Below are positions 22,329-33,257 of a stretch of DNA of 64,000 bases, in pieces. The translations under genes were made by a program, and so were the position numbers. The stretch comes from Gonocerus acuteangulatus (lineage: Eukaryota > Arthropoda > Insecta > Hemiptera > Coreidae), in contig OX328126.1 in assembly GCA_946811695.1 (NCBI GenBank), forward strand, positions 5,354,962-5,418,961. Direction: 5' to 3'. Position 1 is the first letter of the stretch, and every line of letters begins with the position of its first letter. The notes under the pieces are model-generated. The model searched no databases, was not told the origin of the DNA, and was given only the letters and a program-made list of their open reading frames with translations.

Positions 22329-22430
22329 AAAGCTTTAACGTTGTCAGAGAAAATAGCTGAAATTAAAGAAGATGAAAAAGGAATAAAGAAAAAAATCTGA
22401 TATTGCCAAGGACTTTGGAATTCCTCCTAA
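22329..22430 (+). pseudogene. pogo transposase N-terminal helix-turn-helix, first part
   Basis: Reads RSYKALTLSEKIAEIKEDEK then GIKKK, and after a one-base frameshift in the A-run near 22390, SDIAKDFGIPP. This is the CENP-B N-terminal DNA-binding fold of pogo/Tigger transposases. The frame stops at the Harbinger-like insertion and resumes at 24564 with NTL and LKNIEKIL. Inactive. Confidence 0.82.
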
Positions 22431-22765
22431 AGCCTAGTACACACTGGGAAACATTGTTGCGCGACATTGTTGCAGAATTGAATCTCGGTAGAATCTAGAT
22501 TGTTGGGATTCTGCCGCGCACCATGTCCCCGTGTATCAGGCGTGTATTGCGGGTTTAGGTGATACAAGAATCTGAGTCCCGTTTCATGTTTCTAAGAATT
22601 TCATCGTTCGTACACTTAGTTATTTCACTGATAATATCTGGTGAAAATAAGAGGTACCTCCCTCCAAATGGCTGGAAATATCCTTAGCAGGGCTCTTAGG
22701 CCCAAGTAAATGTCTTACTATATTATTTTGTTTCCTTCTGCCACTTCTCGTAGGCTGTCGAACAG

Positions 22766-24192
22766 TTACACTAACAACACACTGGAGTGTGAGATATCCA
22801 GAACACTTCCTCAAACGACACACTGGGGTGTGAGATATCCAGAACACTTCCTCAAACGACACACTGGGGTGTGAGATATCCAGAACACTTCCTCAAACGA
22901 CACACTGGGGTGTGAGATATCCAGAACACTTCCTCAAACGACACACTGAAGTGTGAGATATCCAGAACACTTCCTCAAACGACACACTGGGGTGTGAGAT
23001 ATCCAGAACACTTCCTCAAACGACACACTGGGGTGTGAGATACCCAGAACACTTACACTAACAACACACTGGAGTGTGAGATACCCAGAACACTTACTCA
23101 AACAACACACTGGGGTGTGAGATACCCAGAACACTTACTCTAACGACACACTGGGGTGTGAGATACCCTGAACACTTACTCAAACAACACACTGGGGTGT
23201 GAGATACCCAGAACACTTACTCTAACGACACACTGGGGTGTGAGATACCCTGAACACTTACTCAAACGACACACTGGGGTGTGAGATACCCTGAACACTT
23301 ACTCAAACGACACACTGGGGTGTGAGATACCCAGAACACATACACTAACGACACACTGGGGTGTGTGATACCCTGAACACTTACTCAAACGACACACTGG
23401 GGTGTGAGATACCCTGAACACTTACTCAAACAACACACTGGGGTGTGAGATACCCAGAACACTTACTCTAACGACACACTGGGGTGTGAGATACCCTGAA
23501 CACTTACTCAAACGACACACTGGGGTGTGAGATACCCTGAACACTTACTCAAACGACACACTGGGGTGTGAGATACCCAGAACACATACACTAACGACAC
23601 ACTGGGGTGTGTGATACCCTGAACACTTACTCAAACGACACACTGGGGTGTGAGATACCCTGAACACTTACTCAAACAACACACTGGGGTGTGAGATACC
23701 CAGAACACTTACTCTAACGACACACTGGGGTGTGAGATACCCTGAACACTTACTCAAACGACACACTGGGGTGTGAGATACCCTGAACACTTACTCAAAC
23801 GACACACTGGGGTGTGAGATACCCAGAACACATACACTAACGACACACTGGGGTGTGAGATACCCTGAACACTTACTCAAACGACACACTGGGGTGTGAG
23901 ATACCCAGAACACTTACTCAAACAACACACTGGGGTGTGAGATACCCAGAACACTTACTCAAACGACACACTGGGGTGTGAGATACCCTGAACACTTACT
24001 CAAACGACACACTGGGGTGTGAGATACCCAGAACACTTACTCAAACGACACACTGGGGTGTGAGATACCCTGAACACTTACTCAAACGACACACTGGGGT
24101 GTGAGATACCCAGAACACTTACTCAAACGACACACTGGGGTGTGAGATACCCTGAACACATACACTAACGACACACTGGGGTGTGAGATACC
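22766..24192 (+). repeat. 41-bp satellite, about 35 copies, with 246-bp higher-order period
   Basis: The monomer begins AACGACACACTGGGGTGTGA and contains the small hairpin CACAC-TGGG-GTGTG. Variants (ATCC/ACCC, CCAGAAC/CCTGAAC, TACTCAAAC/TACACTAAC) recur every six units: the marker TCTAACG falls at 23221, 23467 and 23713, and GTGTGTGATACC at two points 246 bases apart. The left block has the older TTCCTCAAACG variant. Confidence 0.95.
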
Positions 24193-24348
24193 CCAAGACT
24201 ACTTCAAATTACTATAAGTAGCAAAAAAAGACTGTCACATGGCAGATTATGATTAGAATCGATTATGTTATGCTTGAAGGTTATTTACATGGCGGGATTT
24301 GGCTATAGAGCTACACACTTAGGAATTAACCAATATTTAAACATTCCT

Positions 24349-24386
24349 GGGGTGTGTGACACCCCAGTGTGTCGTTCTAGGGTTAA
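24349..24386 (-). mobile_element. TTAA-type (piggyBac-like) terminus next to the 41-bp satellite
   Basis: On the minus strand reads TTAACCCTAGAACGACACAC then TGGGGTGTCACACACCCCAG. TTAACCCTAGAA is the classical start of piggyBac-type ends. It shares the 18-mer AACGACACACTGGGGTGT with the satellite. No opposite terminus found, so the element is broken or absorbed in the array. Confidence 0.65.
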
Positions 24387-24563
24387 CAGTAACACCGATA
24401 GATAAACACCTGAGAGGCCAGCTCCTGTGAAATGTTCGAGGGACCTGGCTACCTAGTGTGGGCACGATTCATTGTTGCGGGACAGCCCCGAAACTGACGC
24501 CCAACATTGTTGCGGGACAGCTCCCAGTGTCCCGCAACTTTGAGTCTCAGTGTGTACTACGCT

Positions 24564-24620
24564 TAACACTTTACCAACTTAACTGAAAAATATAGAAAAA
24601 ATTCTTGTCCATGAAAACGA
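24564..24620 (+). pseudogene. pogo transposase N-terminal region, second part
   Basis: Continues the interrupted frame: (aa)NTLPT, an in-frame TAA where a Tyr/Ser-type codon is expected, then LKNIEKIL. The join with 22430 restores the usual spacing of the second helix. Confidence 0.75.
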
Positions 24621-24872
24621 ATTTTTTTCAAAACAATAGACTTTTATTTTTACTTTTTTGATAAAGTATTTACTACTTATGTACGTAATCATCAATTCAT
24701 GAAATGTTTGTTTTTCTTTAAGTAAAATGTATTTTTTTAAATTAAAAAATGTGGAAATATGAAGTTCGATTTTTTAGCCCTTTATTTTCGAAAACTTTTG
24801 TGATTCGAATTTTGGATAATTCGAAGTTTTTTCTCGGTCCCTAGAGGTTCGAATTGTCCAAGTTCTACTGTA

Positions 24873-25177
24873 TCTTGTATGGTCGAAATCAAAGTAATTT
24901 TCTGTAATTTATGAATAAGAAATAAATGAAAATGTCATAAGTTTTATATGGGATGTTAAAGTAACCAAACATATACTATTTAATTTTAATATGAACTATA
25001 TGTTTGTACATAATGTGTTTAACGAGATTGTAAAAAAAAAACAGGAAGAACACACTCTAGTGTACGGGGTGACAAAACTGCATATCTCCCGTACAAACAA
25101 GGATGTTTATCTTGTCTTAGAGAATCATAATATCAAGCTCATAGCTCATCACAGAATCAAGAATCGACACCCAAAAT
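24873..25177. other. Unassigned spacer
   Basis: An open frame from 24991 to 25230 has no recognised domain; it may or may not belong to the retroelement that follows. Confidence 0.35.
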
Positions 25178-26414
25178 ATGATCCACAACGTCTCCGCTTC
25201 AAAACCACCTTGGATATTAACAGTACCTAAAATGAATCTGTCTCTTACCAAATTTAATAAAAAAAACATAGATCCTTTGATTCTGTTGACTGAATTTAGA
25301 AAACTAAAAAGTGAGCACCCGGAAGGACGAGATGCCTATACGGATGGCTCGAAGGACAAAAATGGGGTTGTTCCGCCATTTATTCAGAAGATAGAGGATT
25401 CATGTTCACTTTAACACCTAACTGCAGTATCTACACGGCCGAATTATTAGCTATCAACAAGGCTCTTAATATAGTAACTCCAAAATATGGCAATATTAAT
25501 ATTTTTACAGACTCCCTATCAGCACTACTAGCCTTGAATAATCCATTTACCAAACATCCACTGACAATAGACATCTTAGAATCACTTGATCAGCTAAACC
25601 ACCAAAACCAAAATGTTACATTTGTCTGGATCCCCAGTCATTGCGGCATAAAGGGCAATGAAGCAGTTGACGAGTTGGCTAAAAAGGCCATAGGAGAAGG
25701 AATTGAATACCCCAGGATACCTCAGGGTGATATTCTGAACTATGTGAAGCAGACAATTCTAGAAAAGTGGCAACAAACCTGGGACTCTGTAACTGATAAT
25801 AAATTACGAATTATAAAAAAACAAACAACACCTTGGCAAACATCAATTCGGCTAACTAAAAAAGAAGAACGCATCCTGACTCGCCTTAGGATCGGCCATA
25901 CAAGATTATCCCACTCATATCTAATGTCCCGAGGCGCCCCTCCAATTTGAGAAAAATGTAACCAAATCATCACCGTTCACCACCTGTTGATTAATTGTAA
26001 AATCTATGAGAAACAAAGAAGAGAAGCCCAGCTATCAGATAGAATTGATGAAATATTAGCGGATCATCACAAACAGATCAATAAGCTATTCGAATTTTTA
26101 ACATCAAGTGAACTAATAAATAATATCTAAAAATATAAATTAAATATAAATACATAATCAAATATGTGACACCATAACAAATATCATAATCTAAATATTT
26201 AAATCACCTCAAAAATATCGTAAACAAGGAAATATTAAAATTAAAATCATCCGAAATAATAACCTTCAAATAAAATTATAATTCCATTCCCCCACTCTTT
26301 CTGGTTAATTTCGCGGAACGCCAATAGAATCAATTAAACAAATACCCATCTATAATCTTGTGTTTAATGACCTCATAGTGGTCCACGACACATTAAACAA
26401 ATAAATAAATAAAA
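25178..26414 (+). mobile_element. Jockey-type non-LTR retroelement, 5'-truncated
   Basis: C-terminal RNase H and zinc-knuckle region, a 280-base 3' UTR with TAATGACCTCATAGTGGTCC, and an (AAAT)n tail near 26398-26414. The endonuclease and reverse transcriptase are absent. Confidence 0.82.
25202..26130 (+). pseudogene. Non-LTR RNase H and C-terminal knuckle, frameshifted
   Basis: In order: KPPWILTVPKMNLSL linker, YTDGSK (first Asp), a one-base frameshift near 25368, TAELLAI (Glu), FTDSLSALLAL (Asp), WIPSHCGIKGNEAVDELA (last Asp), so all four RNase H carboxylates are still readable. Then RLRIGHTRLSHSYLM, and the C-terminal knuckle EKCNQI...VHHLLINC, whose first Cys codon is now TGA (25948-25950). 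The frame ends with TAA at 26128. The RNase H of these elements removes template RNA during integration. Inactive. Confidence 0.87.
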
Positions 26415-27083
26415 AAGAATCCTAATATATCTAAGTGAAGTGATCTATAGGTTCATTGGAAAGGAAAATATGTATCTTTAATAATATTGTTTAGTAAAAA
26501 AAAAACCATCAGTAGTGACCCCTCCTCAACCCTACAAAAAACACAATTAAAAAAATGTCCGGTACGCGGGAGCTGCATAATTAGGCACATCGCTCAGAAA
26601 TTTGGGTAATTCACGCGACATTGATTAGGAAGACGCTTTAGATTTTAGCTGACTGATAAATTAAAAGTTTACTATGTTAATAATAAATGGACGTTAAAAA
26701 TTTGAATAAACAAAAGTTTATTTATTTAAGGCTTGAGAATTGATCATTGAGCCCAGCCTCCAACTTGGTTGATTTCTAGTCTTCACCTGTAATCAATAAA
26801 AGATACGGAGGAATACAACTGGAAACAAAATATTAATTATTAAAGAATCTACTAAGATATTAATTTAGACAGACATTGTCACCACCATAACAACTAAACG
26901 ATATGTTTGATTGTTATACTTGTAATTTTGGATAATTCCGTGAACCGCAATATAACTCCTACGAGAATGAAGGACATTAAAGACCAAGTATTTTTGTTTT
27001 TCTATGGAGAACGCTAAAATAAAGGGTGGCTATCATAGCAAATAAAATAAAAATTTACTTATTTTAAATTCTATCAAACAACT

Positions 27084-27090
<7 letters not shown>
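26415..27090. other. Unassigned DNA
   Basis: GGAGCTGCATAATTAGGCAC near 26570 is similar to a stretch near 34128, so part is dispersed repeat. Otherwise nothing. Confidence 0.4.

Positions 27091-27150
<60 letters not shown>
27091..27150 (+). repeat. (TA)n tract
   Basis: About 30 uninterrupted TA units. Confidence 0.95.
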
Positions 27151-27152
<2 letters not shown>

Positions 27153-27705
27153 AGTAAATTTCTACTTTTATTCCTTTGATTTTTTCTGGGGGGTGTTGTA
27201 AGTTGAAATACCTTCCTATCTCTTAGATAAAAGGTGACTTTTTTCTAGTAATCTTGCGATTCAACCCGTTACATAATTTTAAAAAGAGATATTAACTCAA
27301 AAGTAAAAGATATAAGATTATAAAACATTAAATTTACTCGAGGTTTATCTTGCCAGTCTCCCGAGTTCTTTTTTCAAAAAATTCTTCTTTGCGTTGAGAA
27401 AATTAAAAAAACAGAACGAAAAGAAAATGTGTATTATCTTGTTGAACATCTCGGCGCTTCATATTCCTAAAATTCCTTTTTCTCTAAGGCATCGAGGTAT
27501 TTTTTATTAAATTCCCTGGCTAATCTACTTCCATTCCGTTATTCTTGTATTAAACCAGGATATAAAGATCAAGGGCCGTCGTTCTGATAAAGTAAAAGAG
27601 ATTAACAACTGTTCTTTATCTCTAAGCTCTCATTTAACTGAAAAATATCGTTAAAGAACACAAAAAAACAACTTTTTACCGCAAGAACATCTTATTTAAG
27701 AAAAA
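27151..27705. other. Unassigned DNA
   Basis: No gene or repeat recognised. Confidence 0.35.
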
Positions 27706-27707
27706 TA

Positions 27708-28284
27708 TAGGGTCAATCCATTAGAAATCACCCAGACCATGTTGGTCGATGCTCTTGATATATTTTACATCAATTATTGCGAACAATGCGATTATGAGAA
27801 ACTTAAAAAAATATGAACTTAAAAATTCTGCAGAAAGTAGTCATATAATACATCTATGCCAGAAAAAAAAATTGAAGGTGAGTCTTTTTTCCTTCTAATA
27901 ATTTTGCTGCTCTAAAACTCCTCTTTTTAATTTAAATTTTAATCAATTTTCATGATTTATTTTCAACAATTTCCATGCTATTTACAAAACGTAATGCAGG
28001 AACAAAAATCAAGAGCATATCGTTCTGATAATTTTAGTGTTTATTCTGTTTTGGTATCTATGAAATTAAGAGAGTTAGATGCATTTACGTAAAACTTGTT
28101 TTCGGACAAAAACTAGTTAAAATGCAAACTTAAAATGGGCAGGAAAAAAACTATGAGCCAGAAAAGGATTTTTTACTACAGGTTCGATAGAATAGGGGAA
28201 TAACTGGTAAAAAAATTAGGAAAATCAAAAATTTCGAGGAACAAATTTTGTTCAATGTTGGTGATTTCTAATGGACGGACCCTA
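27708..28284. mobile_element. MITE with TA target duplication and 26-bp inverted ends, 577 bp
   Basis: TA at 27706-27707 and 28285-28286. Left end TAGGGTCAATCCATTAGAAA (then TCACC); right end, as complement, TAGGGTCCGTCCATTAGAAA (then TCACC). TA duplication fits Tc1/mariner-type elements. The minus-strand frame 28176-28436 crosses the right boundary and is not a gene. Confidence 0.85.
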
Positions 28285-28543
28285 TACACAAAATTATTTT
28301 TATCTGAAAATAGGCACTTTTTAAAATGTGATGAGATTAGTCGTATTGTATTTTCTTGTCCACATTGTTCAATAAAAAACACGAAGTCGTCTAACGATGA
28401 CCTAACATAGTGGATTTGCAAGACTTGCACAATCATACATATACACAGATTGAAAATGGTTTATAGCCGAGCTTTATTCAGTCTTCATATATTTTATTTT
28501 CAAGTTACGTTGTATCAACTATCTACTATATTATGTATGAGAG

Positions 28544-28717
28544 GGTGTCCCGTGGTGTAGTGGTTAGCGCCTCACATTCATAAGCGGGAGATGGTGGGTT
28601 CGATCCCCACCGGTTGCAGGAATTTTCTCATCCTCATGGCTCGTTGAGAAGATTCCTCGCTGTACCCTGGATGTCGGGGCTAATGACCCAGATTTGACGA
28701 TGCGCCGTTAAAAAAAA
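28544..28717 (+). mobile_element. tRNA-derived SINE, same family as 10321-10461
   Basis: GTCCCGTGGTGTAGTGGTTA (box A), TTCATAAGCGGGAGATGGTG, GGTTCGATCCC (box B at 28597), then the family body GGAATTTTCTCATCC ... GGATGTCGGGGCTAATGACC and an A-rich end. It keeps the 3' part (GGGGCTAATG...) missing from the 10321 copy. Confidence 0.85.
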
Positions 28718-29154
28718 CTACCTACAACATACTATTTAGGTACAACATCTTAGTCTTAAACTTAAGATCTACACAATAAAGTGTATCAAAAACTACCGGA
28801 AAATGCATCATTCATCACACATACAGACTATAACAAGACCCAAGACAATATTTATAAAAGGACACATGTCAGAAGCCTTGACACACGTGATGTTGCTGGA
28901 ATTGGGACAAGGCCACAGATCCCCGTAGAATCTAATTGCCCGCTGAAAAAAGCTGACCAGGAGATTTGGTCGCATTTCCAATTAAGCCAGATAATAGACC
29001 AAGCTCCAGACCATCAACCCCCCCCCCCTCCCCATTCTGGTCGTAGTTAAATTAATCCGACGAAATTGACTCCGCCTCAGCTCATCCTACCTTTATCATT
29101 ATGTGCTGTTTCAGTGACCTATATGAACTATTGTCAATGTACGCTTATCATGTA

Positions 29155-29166
<12 letters not shown>
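28718..29166. other. Unassigned spacer
   Basis: A short open frame 28781-29050 ends in a proline run from a C tract; no domain. (AC)n at 29156-29166 leads into (TA)n. Confidence 0.4.

Positions 29167-29211
<45 letters not shown>
29167..29211 (+). repeat. (TA)n tract, left of a non-LTR fragment
   Basis: About 22 TA units preceded by ACACACACACAC. Confidence 0.95.
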
Positions 29212-29215
<4 letters not shown>

Positions 29216-29218
29216 GTT

Positions 29219-29640
29219 ATATGAGGGTGCGTCATGCCCAACGTGCGCCCCCAAAAGATGAGACTGCGGAACATGTGTTCTTCTAATGCCCGCGATTTTG
29301 CATCGAAATGGCCGAATTAGGCAGAAAACTCGGTGAGCCCTTGAAACCCGAAAATGTTCTCATCCTCATCCTGGTTAATAGTGAGAACTGGAAGGCCGTG
29401 TCAGAATACGCTGCTCTCATCGGCAAGAAGCTCCGGACTGAAGAACGACAGAGAAAAGGCGTGAATGCGGCAATAAAAAAATAGTCCACTAATGAAGAAG
29501 GCTTAGGGCCTCCCCCCTGCGAAGTAATGCCGGAGGGTGGTTGAGGTGTATAGGGAGGTGGTTTTTTAGTGAGTAGGAATCTCACACTGTAGTGGCTTTG
29601 TCCACTTCGTCCCATGTATGATTTTTCCCCTACCCTATTA
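29219..29640 (+). mobile_element. R1-clade-like non-LTR fragment inside an (AC)n(TA)n microsatellite
   Basis: 5'-truncated element with ORF tail (29225-29484) and a short 3' UTR. Both sides adjoin the same kind of simple repeat: (AC)n then (TA)n at 29156-29211, and (AC)n then (TA)n from 29642. This is the arrangement expected from insertion into a microsatellite. Confidence 0.65.
29225..29484 (+). pseudogene. Non-LTR ORF2 C-terminus, R1-like
   Basis: Reads PKDETAEHVFF, in-frame TAA (29284-29286) where Glu is expected, CPRF, then ELGRKLGEPLKPENVLILIL, SENWKAVSEYAALIG and LRTEERQRKG to TAG at 29482. The DETxEHVxF(E)CPRF motif is the His/Cys end of the zinc knuckle in R1/I-type ORF2 proteins. 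Inactive. Confidence 0.75.
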
Positions 29641-29641
29641 A

Positions 29642-29660
29642 AAACACACACACACATATA

Positions 29661-29724
<64 letters not shown>

Positions 29725-29727
29725 TAA
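29642..29727 (+). repeat. (AC)n(TA)n tract
   Basis: ACACACACACACAC then a long TA run to about 29727. It abuts the 3' end of the non-LTR fragment. Confidence 0.93.
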
Positions 29728-30964
29728 ATGCATCAGTAAATAAGAGGCAAGCTGTCAGAACAGTTCGTCTAGTGTTATCTGCAGTAAACTTGTAAGAAGC
29801 TTGCTTCAATACCACAATATGTATACACAAATGTTGATCGACTGGTCTATAGCCAGATGAAAAAATGTAAAACATATCGGCAATTACTAAAGAAAAATAA
29901 ATAAATAAAAGATGAGATATATCATTATTCCGGAATAAATCACGATATATTATTAGGGAATACAATTTTATTATTTTAACACTTTACCAACCAAAATTAG
30001 AAATTTGGCCGAAATGTGTTTTTTTTTTTTTCATAAGAAATAAAAAAAATTGAATGTAGTCTGCTCGAACTAACGTGACACTTGAAATATGGCAAGCCTA
30101 ACTTATTACTAGTTGAAGTTTGTATGCTTTTCCTCGGTTACCGAAGTGGGGAAAATGAAAAATAAGAGATAGTCAAACCCCAATGTCCCCTATGCGTCGG
30201 ACCTGGCAGTCAACATTTGAAAAAATAAATACATTTTAACTGCTTGCAAAATAGTTTATAGAGCAAATCAATATATTTTGGTAAACCCATAAGGTACATA
30301 GAAGTTGAGGTTCCGCCTATAAGATTAAATATTTTTTTCAAATCATGAAGGATCCTACCCGAATAAAATTTCATTACTGTAAGTAAAAATATTAAAACAT
30401 TGGTTCAGTCCTTACTTCACGGAACTTCTACATTTCTAAGTACCTTAAAAAATCAGGAAAGGAGTTATGAAATAATCCACTTCAAACGAGACAAAAGACT
30501 AAATCAAAATAATAATAAAAGAAAGAAAAAAAAATACGAAATTGGTGAGATGACTGTTCCAGAGCGGGGAGGATTCGACAAGCGGAGCTCATTACGGGCA
30601 CCCTTATCCTTCGGAAGTTGCGGATCTGGGCACCAGAGGGTGCTCTAATGACGTCATTAGTGGTCTTTACCTTCCCTATCCTCAGCCGGGCCGATATAAG
30701 TACTTAGGGTGCTTCTAAAGCCGCTTTCCTATTGGCCTTACTCATAGCCAATCAGAGATCTCTAAATTAGGTCGAGGAAGTTGCAAGAAACCTGGGCCAA
30801 CAGGAATTGGAAAGTCCGTGAAATAAATAGCATTGTAAGAAATAAATTCTACTTTTTGTAATTATCAAAAACTACTTGTTCACATGTTTTAATATTTTAA
30901 AAAAAATTTACTACCAGTATTGAGTACAACATGTAAATAAAACTAAATTAATCTATATCTCGTG
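29728..30964. other. Unassigned DNA with a GC-richer stretch
   Basis: No gene found. 30560-30790 is less AT-rich and contains the 16-base perfect palindrome CTAATGACGTCATTAG (30645-30660, with a CRE-type TGACGTCA core), GATATAAG and CCAATCAGAG. These resemble promoter elements, but no adjoining transcript structure is visible, so I do not call a promoter. Confidence 0.35.
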
Positions 30965-31663
30965 GATTTATAGGAGGGGGATGACAACTATTTATAGGAG
31001 GGGGATGACAACTATTTATAGGAGGGGGATGACAACTATTTATAGGAGGGGGATGACAACTATTTATAGGAGGGGGATGACAACTATTTATAGGAGGGGG
31101 ATGACAACTATTTATAGGAGGGGAATGACAACTATTTATAGGAGAGGAATGACAACTATTTATAGGAGGGGGATGACAACTATTTATAGGAGGGGGATGA
31201 CAACTATTTATAGGAGGGGGATGATAACTATTTATAGGAGGGGAATAACGACTATTTATAGGAGGGGGATGACAACTATTTATAGGAGGGGATTGACAAC
31301 TATTTATAGGAGAGGAATTACAACTATTTATAGGAGGGAAATGACAACTATTTATAGGAGGGGGATGATAACTATTTATAGGAGAGGAATTACAACTATT
31401 TATAGGAGGCGAATGACAACTATTTATAGGAGGGGGATGACAACTATTTATAGGAGGGGATGACAACTATTTATAGGAGAGGAATTACAACTATTTATAG
31501 GAGGGGGATGACAACTATTTATAGGAGGGGGATGACAACTATTTATAGGAGGGGGATGACAACTATTTATAGGAGGGGGATGACAACTATTTATAGGAGG
31601 GGGATGACAACTATTTATAGGAGGGGGATGACAACTATTTATAGGAGGGGGATGACAACTATT
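30965..31663 (+). repeat. 24-bp minisatellite, about 29 copies
   Basis: Unit ATGACAACTATTTATAGGAG plus GGGG. Because 24 is a multiple of three, the plus strand stays open as (MTTIYRRG)n and the minus strand as (PPPINSCH)n over 160-172 codons. Variation is scattered over all codon positions and includes indels, so neither is a credible protein. The centre is most variable and the flanks most uniform. Confidence 0.95.
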
Positions 31664-32257
31664 GTTGCACTGCCTATTATATACAATTAGATATATTTAT
31701 AATAATAATTTTTAGCTCTTTTCTATGTTTACAATTTTTCACTAGGTTAAGGCACGGTATATTTACAATATATAAAATTTCTATGTATGTATAGAAATTT
31801 TTGTACATACATACAAATACATGATCTTATTCCTTTGTTATCCCTAGTGATATTTGTAAAGGAATAGAAACAGTTAAAACGGCTGTTTTTAAATTTCGTG
31901 ATTAAAAGCAATCAGGTGTCAACCCTCAAATAACGGATGGAAGTGGACCTTAGGGTCACCCCCAGATAGAACCCTTACAATACAGAGAATATGAAAGGGT
32001 TCATTGACCCCTACCGTATAGCTAGAAAATTCATTTAACTCTTCTGTGCATTTCAATAAAACAACCAATTAAAAAGTAAGGCAAATAGGGTGAAAACGTG
32101 TTCGAAAGAACGACACCGACAGCATAAAGGCAGTTGAAAATATTCACAAGGCGTCTTCGAATCTCTCTCTTGGAAAGCTACATTTCTATACAATAAAACT
32201 TTCTTATTTTACTTATCCTGTTTTATTGACAAATACATTCTACTACTATAATTAATG
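31664..32257. other. Unassigned DNA
   Basis: No feature recognised. Confidence 0.35.

Positions 32258-32300
<43 letters not shown>
32258..32300 (+). repeat. A43 homopolymer
   Basis: 43 consecutive A directly abutting an inverted family-R copy. Confidence 0.95.
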
Positions 32301-32303
<3 letters not shown>

Positions 32304-32740
32304 TTCAAATAAACGAAATCAATTACTTTAAAGTTTTAAGCGTTTATTTCCCCGATTGGCATCGCGTAATCAAAACTTTCTTCAGAACCTTTTTTGTTGA
32401 GCTTTTAGTAAGCTTTTGAATGGTTACCATCCGCTTACTTAGATTCCCAACCGTTTTCGAAATATTAAGGAAAATACACGAAGTTCCCAAAACATTTCAT
32501 GTCTATAAATAAAATATTTTATTCTAATCCTTCCTTAACTCCAAACCTAACCAAAATGTAAACATCTTTGTTTATATGAATTTCAAACATACAGAAAATT
32601 GTTCAACTGAATTCCATGGTTCTGAGTACCCAAACCAAAAACTCTATTCAACAACTATTTTTCCAATTTTCTCGAAAACAGTTAAAGGTATCGCCTTGAA
32701 AATGTTTTCAGGGTCATGAGGTCAAGCTTATATGCGGGGT
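32301..32740 (-). repeat. Family-R copy, minus strand, truncated
   Basis: Begins (as complement of the family end) with AATAAACGAAATCAATTACT and continues through TTTCGAAATATTAAGG and CCATGGTTCTGAGTACCC to the region equivalent to GGCGATA. The 5' half with (TA)n is missing. Confidence 0.82.
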
Positions 32741-32877
32741 TCATCACCATGGAGGGAGAGAGGAACCGCGCTGACAGAAATCATGGAAGTTATGTTATAC
32801 TCTCTACCTATTTAAGAGAGAAATGTATATATATATATATATATATATATTATTTATTTATTTCTATGATTTAAGAG

Positions 32878-32992
32878 CTAGCAACTAGGCGATTAGCTCT
32901 ATGAACACCTAGAGTGCAACTAAGCGATTAGCTCTATAAACACCTAGAGTGCAACTAGGCGATTAGCTCTATAAACACCTAGAGTGCAAGCA
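32878..32992 (+). repeat. Three tandem ~43-bp units in the retroelement 3' UTR
   Basis: GCAACTAGGCGATTAGCTCT followed by ATAAACACCTAGAGT, three times with few changes. They sit just before the (AAAT)n tail of the minus-strand element. Confidence 0.85.
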
Positions 32993-33257
32993 AAATAAAA
33001 GATCTAGCACATCAAAAATAAAACATTTAAATAAAAAATTAAATAACTGAATCTATCAACTATACAAGACAAAAAAAATAAAGGCAAAAAGAGAAAAAAT
33101 AGAATAATAAAAATACCAAACATAAAGGTCAACTATCAAATTAAAAACAGATAAGTAAGAAATTATTTTTAATAAACTAAATCTTTTCCCTTTATTTTGT
33201 ACAAATAAAATTGAATTATAAAATTAATTTTAACATACTTCAAATTTTAAGTTTTTG

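Larger units (their letters stand above)
22431..24563. mobile_element. Harbinger-like element (TAA duplication) inserted in the pogo ORF
   Basis: TAA at 22428-22430 and 24564-24566. The ends are inverted: AGCCTAGTACACACTGGGA on the left and, as complement, AGCGTAGTACACACTGAGA on the right. Both ends are followed by copies of a TTGTTGCGGGACA-type motif. A 3-bp TWA duplication points to PIF/Harbinger. No transposase is visible. Most of its length is the 41-bp satellite. A minus-strand frame at 22620-22760 (GRRKQNNIVRHLLG...) is unrecognised. Confidence 0.75.
21928..24870 (+). mobile_element. pogo/Tigger-like element with TA target duplication (outer member of a nest)
   Basis: TA at 21926-21927 and 24871-24872. 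The ends are inverted: CAGTGGAACATGGATAATTT on the left; the right end, as complement, starts CAGTAGAACTTGGACAATTC. Subterminal AATTCGAA repeats match on both sides. A CENP-B/pogo-type N-terminal domain remnant is split by the inserted element at 22431-24563. Without the insert the element is about 0.8 kb, so it was a deletion derivative before being hit. Confidence 0.85.

Noticed and set aside
24991..25230. 79-codon frame before the RNase H remnant
   Set aside because: Ends out of frame with the retroelement and has no recognised motif; not assigned to it.
30948..31690. 160-172-codon frames on both strands, (MTTIYRRG)n and (PPPINSCH)n
   Set aside because: 24-bp minisatellite with a period divisible by three; both strands open, with indels and scattered variants.
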